In this document: in pieces, positions 33,961 to 45,785 of the stretch | Numbering within the stretch: position 1 is the first letter of the stretch | How the letters are laid out: every line of letters begins with the position of its first letter | DNA from: Gigaspora margarita | Lineage: Eukaryota > Glomeromycota > Glomeromycetes > Diversisporales > Gigasporaceae | DNA length: 64,000 nt | Direction of reading: 5' to 3' | NCBI GenBank assembly: GCA_009809945.1 | Contig: WTPW01000156.1 | Location: 481,912 to 545,911, forward strand | The notes under the pieces: model-generated | Told to the model about the DNA's origin: nothing | What the model saw: the letters and a program-made list of their open reading frames with translations, nothing else | Database searches by the model: none | Position numbers and translations under genes: made by a program

Positions 33961-34311
33961 AAAGTAAGGGTCTACTTTCCAATTAGAAGTTGAATTACAC
34001 TAGTAATTTGAACCTTGGGTATACTGCTTGGGAAATTATTGACAAATAAATTATGGTAACAGATACTTGAAACTAAGATACTATAAAAATAAAGATTTGG
34101 AGCATTACTAGTATTTGTAGTTGATTTTGCCATAGCTAATTTTTTTGATTTAGTCAATTTATTTAACTAATTTTTAAAAAAATTGACTTAATTAATTTAA
34201 TTTTGAGTTATCTAACAAATTAAAATATCTTAAAAAAAACTAACTTATAATAAAGTATAATTGATAATTGAATTGCAAAAATATACTACAAAATGGTATG
34301 CATAATAATTT

Positions 34312-35321
34312 TTTTTTGAAATTTATTTGGGAGTACCTCTAAAGCTGCTGTTGCCAGTCTTTTATTAAGGTTAGTGGTCATGAGAACCCAGAAGGCCCCT
34401 ATATTATTTTATTATATGGCGATTTTCTAATTTTTATCCTAACAATATATAGTCAGTCTAATCTCTCTAATTCCATACCTAGCTTTTCAAACTATCCTAT
34501 TCTTACTATACTTATCCAAAGGTGTTTTCAGCTTCTGACCCAATTCAATTTTGGAAATATTCACTCCACTCCCAATAGGATTACTCTACTTTCTATCCAA
34601 CTCTTCATGGAAGACTATGATATAAATGGCTACTCCGCTGACCATATTGGAACCCAAACAATGCTTACCTACCAGCTTCACCTTCTCAAAGCTCATTTCA
34701 GTCATTCTTCTATTTCTAGAGTTGGTAATAGAGCTCAATGGAGCCCAATAAAGCTGCAAATAGAGCCAATAGAGCTCTGAATAGTGCTAATGGATACTAG
34801 TTTTTTGAGCTCTATTTGTACAACTAATGAGCTCCATTGGCTCCATTGCCAACCCTGCATTTTAGGAGTAGGCAGGTCTTCCTAAGCACAGATCCTACTA
34901 ATCATTTTCTTTTATTAGGCTGGTACGATATACTTCTAGATTGTTTACAACAACCAGATTATATCTGGAGAACCTATTTACAACCAGAAGTTTTAACCAG
35001 AACTGTCCTAATTCTTAATCCCAACTAGAATTAACTGGTTGACCTATTTGCAACTAGAGGATTTAACCAGAACTATCCAAATTTCTTATAATCTTTCAAC
35101 CCAACCAGAATGATACTAGAATTAGTTGAGCTCCAATATAACCAGATTACTTTTCTGTGGCTGAGACGTTGACATGGTCCTAGCATCCTAGTTTAGCTTA
35201 TCTGTCTCATAATCACATATAGTTAATTTTGTCTTTAGTAGAGCTTGAACTGGTGACCTTGCGATAACAATTAGCAATGTTCTGAAAGCACAACCACTAT
35301 GCTATCAACCCATGGAACTGT
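34312..35321 (-). mobile_element. 1-kb tRNA-derived retroposon with a nested MITE
   Basis: The minus-strand head at 35320-35210 has GATAGCATAGTGGTTGTG and CCAGTTCAAGCTC. The minus-strand 3' end is an A-run (T-run at 34311-34318). ATAATAATTT flanks both ends (34302-34311 and 35322-35331). The body is richer in C and G than its surroundings and holds a tandem pair of about 66 bp (34963-35095). The plus-strand frame at 34837-35028 has no motif. A longer body than the other SINEs may mean part of a LINE 3' end is included. Confidence 0.72.
34717..34857. mobile_element. Short MITE with GTTGGTAAT ends
   Basis: TAGAGTTGGTAATAGAGCTC pairs with ATTGCCAACCCTG. The interior repeats GAGCTC and CCATTGG words. 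Target duplication not clear. Confidence 0.6.
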
Positions 35322-35699
35322 ATAATAATTTAAGAAGAGTGCATATATATATATTATATACAGTCATTTTCCCATATAATTACCTGAGATGTAACTAAAT
35401 AGAATTACTTTTATATTGTTATATACTATAAAATAAAATATATAATATAAGGGGCATACTATTTATTATATAATTTTTACTATGGATACATAGTTAATGA
35501 TAGTGATCATGTCTATATATTATATTAACAAATCAGAATTAAATAAAATGATCACACCATACATAGATGGGAGTGACTACTAAGTAAAAATATTACATGA
35601 TAAATGGTACACCTCTAAATAAAAAAATTTATATTTAATTTTTAATAGTATTCCTAGATCTAGTCTGAAGTCTGCAGATTGGTCTAATTCAAATATATT

Positions 35700-36500
35700 T
35701 ATATATATTTTTAGTACTAAAAAATTTTACTTAGTGTATATAGTTAGAATTAATTAGTAAAATTTTGTAAATTATAAGATTTTATAGAATTTTATTAATA
35801 AAATTCTATAAAATCTTATTATAATTCACAAATTTTTATTAAGTAATTCTAGTTTTATATACTAAATAAACTTGTTTAGCATCTAAAAATACATCAAATC
35901 AAAAGAATTATTTTTTATTTTACTTGAAATTCAGAGAATATATGCATAATTTGGGATTTTTGATCAAAAAGTCAAATTTAAGCATCTTTTCTCCAAATTT
36001 TAAGTAAAATAAAAAATATTCTCCTAAACTAATATATTTTTAGATACTGAATAAGTTTACTTAGTTTATTATTTTAGAATTATTTAGTAAAATTTTGTGA
36101 ATTATAAGATTTTTATAGAATTTTATTAATAAAATTATATAAAATCTTATGATTCACAAAGATCTACTAATTAACTCTAAAATTATGTACTAAATAAACT
36201 TGTTCAATACAAAAATATATTAAACTAGCAGTATTATTTTTATTTTACTTGAAAATTGAAAATAGATGCTTAAATTTGACTATTTTGATCAAAAATCCAA
36301 AATTATATATCTATTCTTGAAATTTCAAGTAAAATAAAAATATTTCTGCTGATTTAATATATCTTTAGTATAAAACAAGTTTATTTAGTGCATAAATATA
36401 TAATAATTAGTAAAATCTTGTGAATAATAAGATTTTATAAAATTCTATTAATAAATTCTATTAATAAAATTCTATAAAAACTTATGATTTACATTAGCAA
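35700..36500. repeat. Palindromic satellite, second array
   Basis: The same unit as in 12000-14420: palindrome centres near 35788 and 36128 and a partial one near 36450, with linkers containing TAAATAAACTTGTT or the inverse and AAATTTAAGCATCTTTTC. Confidence 0.78.
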
Positions 36501-36860
36501 AATTTATATATAGATATATATTGATTACTAACTGATAAGATATATATTAATACCCAACTCCCCTGCTAATTTCTATCAATAGTGATAGTAATCGATACAT
36601 ATCTAATATAGATATTAATCAATATATATCTGATATAATATCAATTAATAATATTATATTCACATAATCATACTTTTTGCAAATTTTTAAACATTTACAG
36701 GTTTTTGCAAGGTTTCGCAATTTATTATAAAATTTTATTTTTTATTTATTATTATTATATATTATATTTTAAATTAAATATACATTTTTAATCAATATTC
36801 ACAATTTAATATAAAATTATTTATTTATTTATTATTATTTACATATTATATTATATTACA
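36490..36860. repeat. ATCGATATAT element copy
   Basis: Left end TTAGCAAAATTTATATATAG, then ATATATTGATTAC and related words, then TTTTTGCAAATTTTTAAACA and the TTTCGCAATTTATTATAAAA block, matching 780-1245 in inverse orientation. Confidence 0.7.
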
Positions 36861-36863
36861 TAT

Positions 36864-37111
36864 GGGATCTTTGCTAGAAAAATCACCTTTTGACATTTTC
36901 TGATCAGGCTGATTCAGACAAACTTAAACAAGCATACCAGTTTTTATTTGCATACAAATCATTATTGATTTGAAAGTTTATTTGATGCACCATTGAATCA
37001 ATAAAGGCAAAAGATGATTTATATTTATATAAGAACTGGTATGTTGTTCTAAATTTGTCCAAAATTACCTGATCAGAAAATGTCGAAGGGTGATTTCCTA
37101 GCAAAGATTCC
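36864..37111. mobile_element. TIR element, GGGATCTTTGCTAG ends
   Basis: GGGATCTTTGCTAGAAAAAT pairs with ATTTCCTAGCAAAGATTCC; CTGATCAG appears inside both arms. ATAT flanks both sides. The minus-strand frame here is part of the arms, not a gene. Confidence 0.75.
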
Positions 37112-38700
37112 ATATTTTTATTACAATATTATATATTATTTTAAAAAAAAACCAAAAACCAAAATAAACTGCTTAGATTTTAGCATATAATAAAATTTAT
37201 ATTGTACTTATCCCCAAAATTTACTCTTGTCCCAATATAGTAATTTTGCTGATCTTATCCAGATCATCAATTAAATAATTTATTAAAATGAACTATTTAA
37301 AAGATTTATTACAAAAGATCTTCTGTAACTCTACTCACCGATTACCTGTACCAACAAATATACTAACACTTCAGAAGTTAAGTCTTAAAGAAACAGTAAG
37401 AAAACTGATGAAAACATGCAAGCTGACAGCTGTTATTTAGAGATACAGTTAACTGAGTATCTGCTAACAGCTTTTGAGTTTGTCACTCACCACAAAACTA
37501 GTACTTGTTGTTTAGAGGTAAAGTTTATAGACTACCTGCTAACAAGCTTAGAGTTTATCACTCACCACAATCTAAGAAGTACTTGGTAGCTCTCTAATAG
37601 ATTTTGGACTATATGAGAAGAACTACTATTCTTATTATGGTTACATGTGAACTCCTTCTGGTGCTGATAGTTCGTGAAGAATTTTTAAAAAGTGGACATT
37701 TTGGTGTACCCTTTTCAAAAGATCTGCAGTATTTACTGCTTCCAAAAAGGAATAGCACCTACTGTATTGGATATAATCATTATAAGTGGCTTGAAAACAA
37801 GTTACGTGGAATGACATATGAGATTTATAGAAAAACCACTGGATGAAGATTCTAGAAGCTCTGTTTTAAGCAGTCTGGTCTATATGACTGCTTTTCTTTT
37901 AACATACTGGGACCTGGGCCTGTTAGATGGAACAAGATTATTGATATTAACAATTTTTATTTTAAAAGTCTAACAGGTTATTGTAAAATAACTTTGTTCA
38001 GCTAACTTTAGGCCTCAGATAAAGATTGATAGTAGCAGAAGGCCATTATGAAGTCTGAGTTTCTTATTTCTTATAGTTGTGGTATATTATTCTCTTCTGC
38101 ATGTAATAATATAAATTTAATAAATGAAAAAGAGCAAGGTCTTGGTTATAAAACAGAAAAAAATTATTCAAGAGATTTTATTAAAGTACTATATTATTTA
38201 TTAGAATCCTATAAGATATCCTTTTACAATAGCGAAATCATAGGGTTTTTATAACTTTTACTTCCTTAAAGAACCCACAGGCTTAAAAGTAATTATCTAA
38301 AAAGAATGTAAGAAACTAACTCTAAAGTAGGGGCTTACAACAATAATTACATCATAAAAAGGCTTCACTTCACTTATTACAATATTTACTATTGCAGCAT
38401 TTGCAATTATATCTGATTTTCTCTTTTCTTCCTACATGTACTTGTTTTTCAGATATTTGAGTTTCGTGTTTGTTTGTTTATCCTATTCAGCTGACAAGCC
38501 TTACCTGATAGACAAACATTTAGCCTCAAATAGGGTAGTGTTTACTTCTTTTAGTCACAAGTTTACTGTGCCTGATTTTGTAGATCTACCTTTTGCCTGT
38601 GACACTTCTTACTCAGGACTTGCCAAACAGTTTTCTATTTCTCTGGTTCCTTGGATTTGTCTGTATAATAATATATAAATACAGGTAATATACCAAACCA
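37112..38700. other. Less AT-rich stretch, possibly a decayed retroposon body
   Basis: Three short plus-strand frames (37604-37846, 38048-38254, 38436-38678) carry no motif I recognise, and no splice pattern links them. A tandem pair of about 90 bp (GCTAACA..GAGTTT(G/A)TCACTCACCACAA) lies at 37440-37580. The SINE head just to the right suggests at least the right part is SINE body. Confidence 0.35.
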
Positions 38701-38806
38701 ATTAATGAGACAATAGTTGCCATAACACAGGTCTTATTTTCTTTGAACCTTAGACCTGCCACTTGGAGGGTGACAACTTAACAATTTCTTAAGTCACCAC
38801 ACTCTA
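38700..38806 (-). mobile_element. tRNA-derived SINE head
   Basis: The minus strand reads GTTGTCACCCTCCAAGTGGC followed by AGGTTCAAAGA, matching the head of the SINE at 12243-12950 (GTGTCACCCCCCAAGTGGC). The body would run leftward into the preceding stretch. Boundaries were not resolved. Confidence 0.6.
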
Positions 38807-38809
38807 TAA

Positions 38810-39420
38810 AATATTTTTTTAAAATATATTTTATAAATTTTATTAAGAAAATTTTTTAAAATTATTAATAAACTTTAAAGACAATAAAAGTTTAAAGTTT
38901 TTATTTAAAAATTTTTGTTATAAAATTTTTTTTAACTTTTTTTAAATGTTATATGTTTTTGTCTATAAAAAATATTTTTGCTTCTAATACAAGTTTTAAG
39001 TTTTACAAGTAAATTGCAATAGTTGCAATAATAAAAGTTGTAATCCTTTTATAAACTACAAAATTGTATTTAAAAGTGGAGACTAGAGCTAATATTTATA
39101 GAGTTCACCAAGATTTAGGTAAATTACTAGGGATTGGAACCATTTAACCATTTAAAAATTGCACTATAGTTCCAGGCAGAATTATGTTGGTCATGGGCCA
39201 GGATTATTTTAATGTCAGCCCAATTAAACAATTAAATGGTTAAATGATTAAATGATTAAGAAAAATTTTAGGTGGATCCATTCCCTATAAATCACAAAAG
39301 TTGCAAGAATAAAAGTTGTAATCCTTTTTATAAACTACAAAATTGTATTTAAAACAGGAAGCTAGAGCTAATGTTTATAAAGTTCGCCAAAAATTAGTAA
39401 ATAATTTTTTAGTTAAAATT
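38810..39420 (+). repeat. Dispersed repeat, two partial copies
   Basis: The block with AAAGTTGTAATCC(T)TTTTATAAACTACAAAATTGTATTTAAAA occurs at about 39045 and 39315. A longer relative including AGTTTAAAGTTTTT is at 54600-54900. Between the two copies is a short palindromic insert with AACCATTTAA/TTAAATGGTT. Confidence 0.65.
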
Positions 39421-39483
39421 TTTTTCTAAATTTCTCTATTTTTAGCATATAAACAAAATTTCGTGACTCCGGTTGGTTGATTT

Positions 39484-39779
39484 TAGGGTGTCCAGAATTA
39501 TGCGATGCGATAAGGTAAATTATGCGATGTGACTGGGGTCGATTATGCGATGGATGTGAATTATGTGATTTTATATACAAATTTCTCGATTATGCGATTT
39601 CAGTAACTTTCGGAATCGATTTAAGTTCATTCATTATCTTCGTCAAATCACTCATCTACCAATCACAATCCATGCACGTAACCAGGATGCCTCTTTGCTT
39701 GATTATGCGAAGCATCCGAGATGCGAAAATTTGGTAAATTATGCACATAATTTCGCATCGCATAATCCTGGTCACCCTA
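39484..39779. mobile_element. hAT-type MITE with exact 8-bp duplication
   Basis: The ends TAGGGTGTCCAGAATTATGC and GCATAATCCTGGTCACCCTA are near-perfect inverses. GTTGATTT flanks both sides (39476-39483 and 39780-39787). The interior repeats ATTATGCGAT. 296 bp, not coding. TAGGGTG-like ends and an 8-bp duplication are typical of hAT. Confidence 0.92.
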
Positions 39780-39946
39780 GTTGATTTACACGAAATGTCA
39801 CGTGGGCACATGGCTTTGGATAACCCCCTTATTTAGCCATCTTTTTGATCTGTTGACTTACATCTACTTGAAGATCGAACTCGATTAAAATTTTAAAGTT
39901 TAATATTATATTTTTATTGCGGTTTGCAGAAAGGTGACCACTGCAG

Positions 39947-40113
39947 ATCATGTATCTAAAGTAGCGATTTATCTAAAGCAGCGTCTGGCTAAAATTAAGC
40001 CCCTGAAGTTAGATCATCATGCATGCATTAAGTGGTAATTTTAGCCAGGGAGCTACTTTATATATATATAAATAGTTACTTTATATAAATCGCTACTTTA
40101 GATGCCATGTAAA
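39947..40113. mobile_element. Short palindromic MITE
   Basis: CATGTATCTAAAGTAGCGAT pairs with ATCGCTACTTTAGATGCCATG-type sequence on the right. No duplication identified. Confidence 0.55.
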
Positions 40114-40509
40114 TCACGGGAAATTGGACGATTCTCCGATTTTAAGAGACTTTACAGATTTCAACGAATATAGAGGTACGTTAGAAAATACAACTGATCG
40201 ATAGACAATCTAGAATCCCCTCGATCATCATCACAAATATCATGGATCGCGCCTTTTTGCAAAGCGCTATAAATGTACGCAGATTTATTTAAGAAATTGG
40301 TTGTTTTTGAGTTTGACACTATCACCAAAATGGGTCATATATTTAGGTTTGGGTTATGAACCCAAATTAGGTAGAATCCCGATGCTCAATCCCAAACTAA
40401 GTAGTAATGCCGTAACTTTAAAAAAAGGGTTGGATCGTAACCCTAATTGCGACCAGTAGTATAAAAAGTCAGAAAAACCTCGGCCAAAAAGTGTGATTAT
40501 AAGCGAATC

Positions 40510-40574
40510 ACTGCTTGAGGATTTTCTTTAGAAAGTTCCAGAATCGATATCCAAATTTGGTAAAGTCCCGGACT
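40510..40574. mobile_element. Lone right end of the CAGTC family
   Basis: TTCCAGAATCGATATCCAAA followed by TTTGGTAAAGTCCCGGACTG matches the right ends at 9901 and 32085. No matching left end was found upstream, so the element is probably truncated. Confidence 0.6.
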
Positions 40575-40588
40575 GTAGTATACAAAAT

Positions 40589-40734
40589 TAGCGGGCCAAG
40601 AAAATAGTATGCATTTACGAATAAAGAATATGCACTTATTTATTAAGCCCATTAATGGGCAAGATAATTAATGTGCACTTCTGCGCTTAAAGAGGTTATG
40701 CATTTAGGGGGATGCATTTACAGAGGCCTGACTG
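40589..40734. mobile_element. hAT-type MITE with 8-bp duplication TACAAAAT
   Basis: TACAAAAT lies at 40581-40588 and again at 40735-40742. The ends (TAGCGGGCC..ATGCATTTA and TGCATTTACAGAGGCCTGACTG-like) are imperfect inverses. 146 bp. It lies about 290 bp upstream of the metallothionein start. Confidence 0.75.
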
Positions 40735-41024
40735 TACAAAATCACACCACTATGGCAGTATTAGTTATTATTAATAAACTTATACAAATTAATCTCTATG
40801 GACATAGCCATTTTTGCCATTCACAATGTCACCATTTCTAATAAAAAATTTTGTACAATCTATAGACATCAGATTATTTAATATAAATACACCACCAAAA
40901 ATCCTTCGTAAAAACAAAAAAAAGTTAAAAATCAAAGCAAATCCAACGAGTATCAAAAGAATATCAATACAATATCGGCACATCAACCAACATATTAATT
41001 ACTCACATACGAACATACTGAAAA

Positions 41025-41297
41025 ATGTGCACTAATTGTAAATGTGGTTCCACTTGTCAATGTGGTGCAAATTGCGCCTGTGTTAAAAACACTAGCAATA
41101 CTACCAATACTACTCAACAACAATCCACGAATACGCAAAATGAAACTTCCCCTTGTGGTGTTAGGTAATTAATTTTTTAATTATTTTTTGTAATAAAGTT
41201 TGAACCACTTAATTCCTATGCTAACTTAATTTTAATAAATAGTACTTGCAGCTGTGGAAGTACTTGTACCTGTACCCCAGGCTCTTGTAAATGCTAA
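41025..41297 (+). CDS. Metallothionein, two exons
   Basis: Exon 1 is 41025-41164 and exon 2 is 41243-41297, joined in phase 2 across a 78-nt intron with donor AG|GTAATT, a branch-like CTAAC and acceptor ATAG. The product is 64 residues. Its N-terminal cluster reads MCTNCKCGSTCQCGANCAC, a Thr/Asn/Gln-rich linker (residues 20-43) follows, and the C-terminal cluster is STCSCGSTCTCTPGSCKC. Paired C-X-C and C-X-X-C motifs with no aromatic residue are diagnostic of metallothioneins, which bind Cu, Zn or Cd through thiolates in the cytosol. The two-cluster, single-short-intron layout fits metallothioneins reported from arbuscular mycorrhizal fungi (family knowledge). A second in-frame acceptor (GCAG at 41251) would drop three residues. 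AATAAA at 41444-41449 is a plausible polyadenylation signal. ATATAAATAC at 40881-40890 is TATA-like but rather far upstream. It is the only intact gene in the window. Confidence 0.92.
41165..41242 (+). other. Metallothionein intron with two in-frame acceptors
   Basis: Donor GTAATT at 41165. The distal acceptor TAG ends at 41242 and an alternative CAG ends at 41251. The 9-nt difference keeps the frame and removes Thr-Cys-Ser, changing the cysteine count of the second cluster by one. Confidence 0.75.
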
Positions 41298-41649
41298 TTT
41301 CTTTTAGCATCTTTTAAATCATTTTATTCATTACCATCTAAAGTTTTGACATGTAGTTAATACAAATGAATCATGCCTTATATTTATTTCTATATCTAAA
41401 GATCTTAAAACAATGTATATCTAGATCAAAGTTTATTTAGTTTAATAAAGATTATTTGAATTTATTGTACTATTAAATTACGTGCAAATTAAATCACGCG
41501 TGAATAAAAAACTTTTTTACATATTGCTATAAAAGCCAAATTCTTGTAACTGATGTTTTGTAAATAATCCTTTCCACTAGTAAAAGCCAATTCTTTATGT
41601 GTGTATGGTCAATTGTATAATCTTCAATGCCGTGAATCTGTTTAAATAG

Positions 41650-41900
41650 CATCGACAATCAAGTCACCGACACCTCGTTTTACCGACAATTAATTCACCG
41701 ACATGTTTATTTCGACGACAATTATTTCACGACAAGTTTTTGAAAAATTACACTAAACTTAACTTTAATTCGAAACCTGATCCTAATGATAAATGACCAG
41801 AATTACTTTGTCGGTGAAATAATTGTCTGTGAAATAAACATGTCTGCGAATTGATTGTCAGTGAAATGACATGTCGATGAAGTGATTGTCGACGAAATGC
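41650..41900. mobile_element. Palindromic MITE of GACAATTA(T)TTCACCGACA words
   Basis: The left half repeats TCACCGACA(A), GACATGTTTATTTCG and GACAATTATTTCAC. The right half reads these back inverted (GTGAAATAATTGTC, GAAATAAACATGTC, GATTGTC). Similar words occur at 45070-45125. No duplication resolved. Confidence 0.7.
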
Positions 41901-42860
41901 GCACCACCGCAAAATAAAACACTATACACATTGTATTAGTAAAAATCATTTCCTAATGTAAAACTTGCGAATATTGTAGGAGCTATAACTTACTGCATAA
42001 TACCATTATTCATTCTAAAAAAAAAATATTTCTTAAAAACATGATATGCATATAGTTTAATAATTAGAATTGACAAAAAACAGATTAACAATTTATATAT
42101 AAATATATATATACTTAAAAATTTTTTTTTGTATTTGAAGTAAAACATTGTTGACCCATCTGACCCATTTTTATTGACCAGCACAAAGAAAAAAAAACTC
42201 GTTGTGAGTATTGTGGACAAGAAAGTATGATATCACAATAATACGAAGAACTCGAGATATGAAGTATCCGCAAATTGTGTTCTTTTTTTCAACTCAAAAT
42301 AGTACTTGTTATATATTTTAATCCATATAAGATTCACAATAACTAAACTCAGTGACGAAAAGCATTCTCAAGTGCCTCAATCAATGGGCCGAAATGTATT
42401 GGAAATGTGTCGGAAAATAAAATACCGTGTAAAAGACCCGGATCTAGTATATGGTGGAGATTTTGTACCATTAAAAGGAAACATTTAAAAAGCATGCATA
42501 TTTTTCATTCATAGCGGCAGGCTAGATATTTTAAAAAACCCTCATTTAGTTATTGTTAGTTATTGTAGGTTTTGAGATTCACACCAGGTCTAGTATATAG
42601 GAGTATATAGGGGTCTGATATCAGGGGTCTTGTATACCGGCCGTTTACGGCAAGTGACGAAACTCCTAATTCATTATATCAAGAAAAAATTTTTAGAAAA
42701 AAAAGTTCAGAGAGTTTGGGTGCTCGCAAGCATCTCTTTCAATGTGATTGTTTAGTTATAGAGATCGTGCATAATTACTATGATTAACTGAATTAACTGA
42801 AGTAATCTGCGAATATTAAATTTTAGTCAAAACAACACAATTCTATTATAAAAAAAATAT
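41901..42860. other. Stretch without a recognisable gene
   Basis: The 60-codon plus frame 42306-42488 (ending DPDLVYGGDFVPLKGN) has coding-like composition but no family I can name. A short local repeat AGTATATAGG lies near 42594-42610. Confidence 0.3.
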
Positions 42861-42890
42861 ATCGCGATAATGAACTCGCTTCACCGAATA

Positions 42891-43047
42891 CAAGTCACTC
42901 TCGTTATAGTGAACTCTCGATATAGTGAAGATTTTTTTTAGAACAAATATAAACTTTACTATATAAAGAGCTCTCGATATAGTGAATATTCGATATAGTG
43001 AAGAAAATTCTTCAGCCCAACGACTTTACTATAACGAGAGTGACTTG
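42891..43047. mobile_element. TA-duplicating MITE, CAAGTCACTCTCGTTATAG ends
   Basis: 157 bp with ends CAAGTCACTCTCGTTATAGT and its inverse, TA at 42889-42890 and 43048-43049. The interior repeats CTCGATATAGTGAA. The TA target suggests Tc1/mariner (IS630-like) mobilisation. Confidence 0.9.
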
Positions 43048-43447
43048 TAATTTACTTTCCACTAATCAAAAATTGAGCTCCGACCTATTAACTTAGGTAC
43101 TTGAGAATTCCTTTTATCATTCCGAATCACCTTTACTTTATACTACGTATTAAAGTATAAAGTTATTGTCGTTATCGGCACCTAATGTATTGCTATTTTA
43201 AAGGTTTGTTTATGTATTTGCAAAAAATTTTATACCGTTTAATAACCCATTTAATGCTATTCAACTACTGATTAAGGTTTTTGTATTGATTTATTGAAGC
43301 AGTTGAGCATCTTTACAATTATCAGCAAACCATTACAAGGATTGCGCGACGCAGTCGCGCTAAAACCCCTGATAAGTACATCTTAAAATTTTCTGAAATA
43401 GAATATATTATTTACTTTATTTTGTTTTCCTTTTAATGATAAATGTA

Positions 43448-44578
43448 CCGTATTTTCGCGAAATAACGCCCACCTGCGCGTTATTTTGAGTCTATGCGCG
43501 TTAATTAGAGTACGCGCATGGGCGTTATTTTGAAACAATGGTTAATTTTTTAATAAACCTGATTTTCCAAATAACGCCCATGTGCGTTATATATAAGTAG
43601 TAGTGCCAAGAGAAACTGGTATGTACATACATACGTATGTACTGTACGTTCAACATCATATAGCGATACAACAAATTTATCAGTGATATGCATTAGATTG
43701 CTCACGAACTACTACAAACATATGCGCCATTTCACTCTTTATATATGTACATACGTACGTACGTACAAACAAAAAATACTGTTATATAAGATTGTCGTGA
43801 GGAAATCATCTGGGCTTTTATTACTGATTTTTTTTTTTGTTTTTTTAAAAAAAAACATATTGATTAGAATCTTGTTCTGCCATTTTCATTTCTCAAACCA
43901 TGATTAAAACATATATCATCTTGTTTTAGACATTACTATGCTAAAATCTAAGCACAAAATATGATACGTAAGATGTTAAAAATTTATGACACCAAATAGA
44001 ACATTATGTTAAAATTTAAAAAAGCAAATAAGACACTATAAAACTTATGGTACCGGTACCAAATAACATGAAAAAAATAAAAAAAAAGAGTTAAAAAAAA
44101 AAAAAAGTAAAAAAAAAAGAAATTTCTTAGCCGATATGACGTTTGGATGAAAAGAAATTATTGTCGAGAGGGTACTTCCTTTCTAGTACTTGCCTGTGAA
44201 TTAAATAATAATATTGAATTTTGCGTTATTGCTATACCGTAAATAAAGTTTTTTTTTTTATGATGCTAAATTAGTATGAATTAAAGGTTAAATATAACGT
44301 GGAATTCCTGATTTTATATGTATGTACATAGTAGATACTTAAAATTTGCTGAAACAGATTCGAAAGGCTAAATTAATAATTTATCGATTATCAAATATTA
44401 AACGTGTTAACATATAAACATGTTTGGCGTTACAATTTTATGAAAATATCTGGATTTTTATATGGGGTGCGCGTTATTTAGGGACGCGCATGGGCATTAT
44501 TTTGAGACATCGCATGATTTTTTTGGGGGGTACGATTTTCTAAATAACACCCATGCCCGTTATTTCACGAAAATACGG
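43448..44578. mobile_element. TA-duplicating TIR element, CCGTATTTTCGCGAAATAAC ends
   Basis: 1131 bp, ends CCGTATTTTCGCGAAATAAC and its near-inverse, TA at 43446-43447 and 44579-44580. Subterminal repeats of TGCGCGTTATTT and CGCGCATGGGCGTTATTTTG are unusually GC-rich. The interior has TACGTACGTACGTAC at about 43750. The frame 43683-43907 has no motif. Confidence 0.85.
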
Positions 44579-45147
44579 TAGGTCGTATAAGTACTATTTA
44601 TGATACTTGAGTAACTTTCAATACTATTATTACTCTTGATTTTTATGAGAATAACTACATTACTTAATATTACTTGTGCTTATTTCGATCACTAGTTAAT
44701 CGCATCTAGCTGGTGCTTGAGAACCCTAAAGATTCCTCCAATACTAACAATTATTTCCAAAGGCTTGTACACTCTTCTATAAATTAGTAATACATCTTTC
44801 CAAACACATATTCAACATTACTATAAGTACGAGTCAGAATAGATTGAATATATATATATATAAAAGAAAAATCATGAAAATTTACTTGTGAAATTTTTAA
44901 AATTATACTTTTAACGTTATTTTGAAGTGTGGCTAAACTTTCTATTTGTTACAAATTAACATAGATTTTATTTTTTCAACTTTATAAATCGACTCGACTA
45001 GTGACCGATTAATTGATTAAGTTTTTTACTACCGTTCTAAACTATATGATTTAGGTGGTAGAATCCGCCTTACTTCGACAGTCATTTCACTGACAGTTCA
45101 TGTAGCCAACATCACACTGACAATTTACTAAATTATACCGGTTAGAG

Positions 45148-45291
45148 ATAAGCCCCTAAACAGGACCTTTTCGTTAATCATTAAAAGATATATTTGTTAT
45201 CATTTTATTATTGCGAATGTATATATATTTAGCTATAAAAACTTTCATGATTAGCAGAGATAGTAAAAGGTTCTGTTTAGGGACTTTTAAA
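45148..45291. mobile_element. Short palindromic MITE
   Basis: AAGCCCCTAAACAGGACCTT pairs with AAGGTTCTGTTTAGGGACTT. Otherwise AT-rich. The flanking stretch 44581-45147 holds no gene. Confidence 0.65.
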
Positions 45292-45785
45292 TCCACCCAG
45301 TATATTTGCAACTAATCAAATGTTAACCTATAATCCTATATGATAGTTAAATGCAGGGATGGTAAATGACCTGGTCCTTTGCTCAAAATTTAAATGACCT
45401 AGTTATTTGGCTAAATGACCGGTCATTGGTCATTGGGTCATTTGCATATGAAGCAATTTCATTTGTCAGATAGCTAATATAAAAAGTTATCAATAATAGT
45501 AACTAGTGATCCTGGCCGAAATTAAAAAAATGCTAAGCCAATTTTTCGACCCGGTTGGTCGATTTTTTTTAAAATCGGCTAGCCGATTTTATAAGTAAAA
45601 AAATTTTTACTCAAAACGTAGACTTAAGCCAAATGCTAGATCAGAGTTTACAGTTGTTTTTTTAAATGTATTTACAATAATTTTAACAGACTCTTTTATT
45701 CAATAATAAATGTTCAAAAATATTACTCTAAATAACTACTCTAAATCGGGATAAGGATTAAAACACAGTTAATTTTCTTTTAGGA

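Noticed and set aside
34837-35028. Open frame MAPLPTLHFRSRQ..
   Set aside because: Starts inside the inverted end of a MITE and runs through retroposon body with a tandem repeat; no homology pattern recognised.
43730-43765. TACGTACGTACG run as a regulatory site
   Set aside because: Simple sequence inside a non-coding TIR element; nothing ties it to a promoter.
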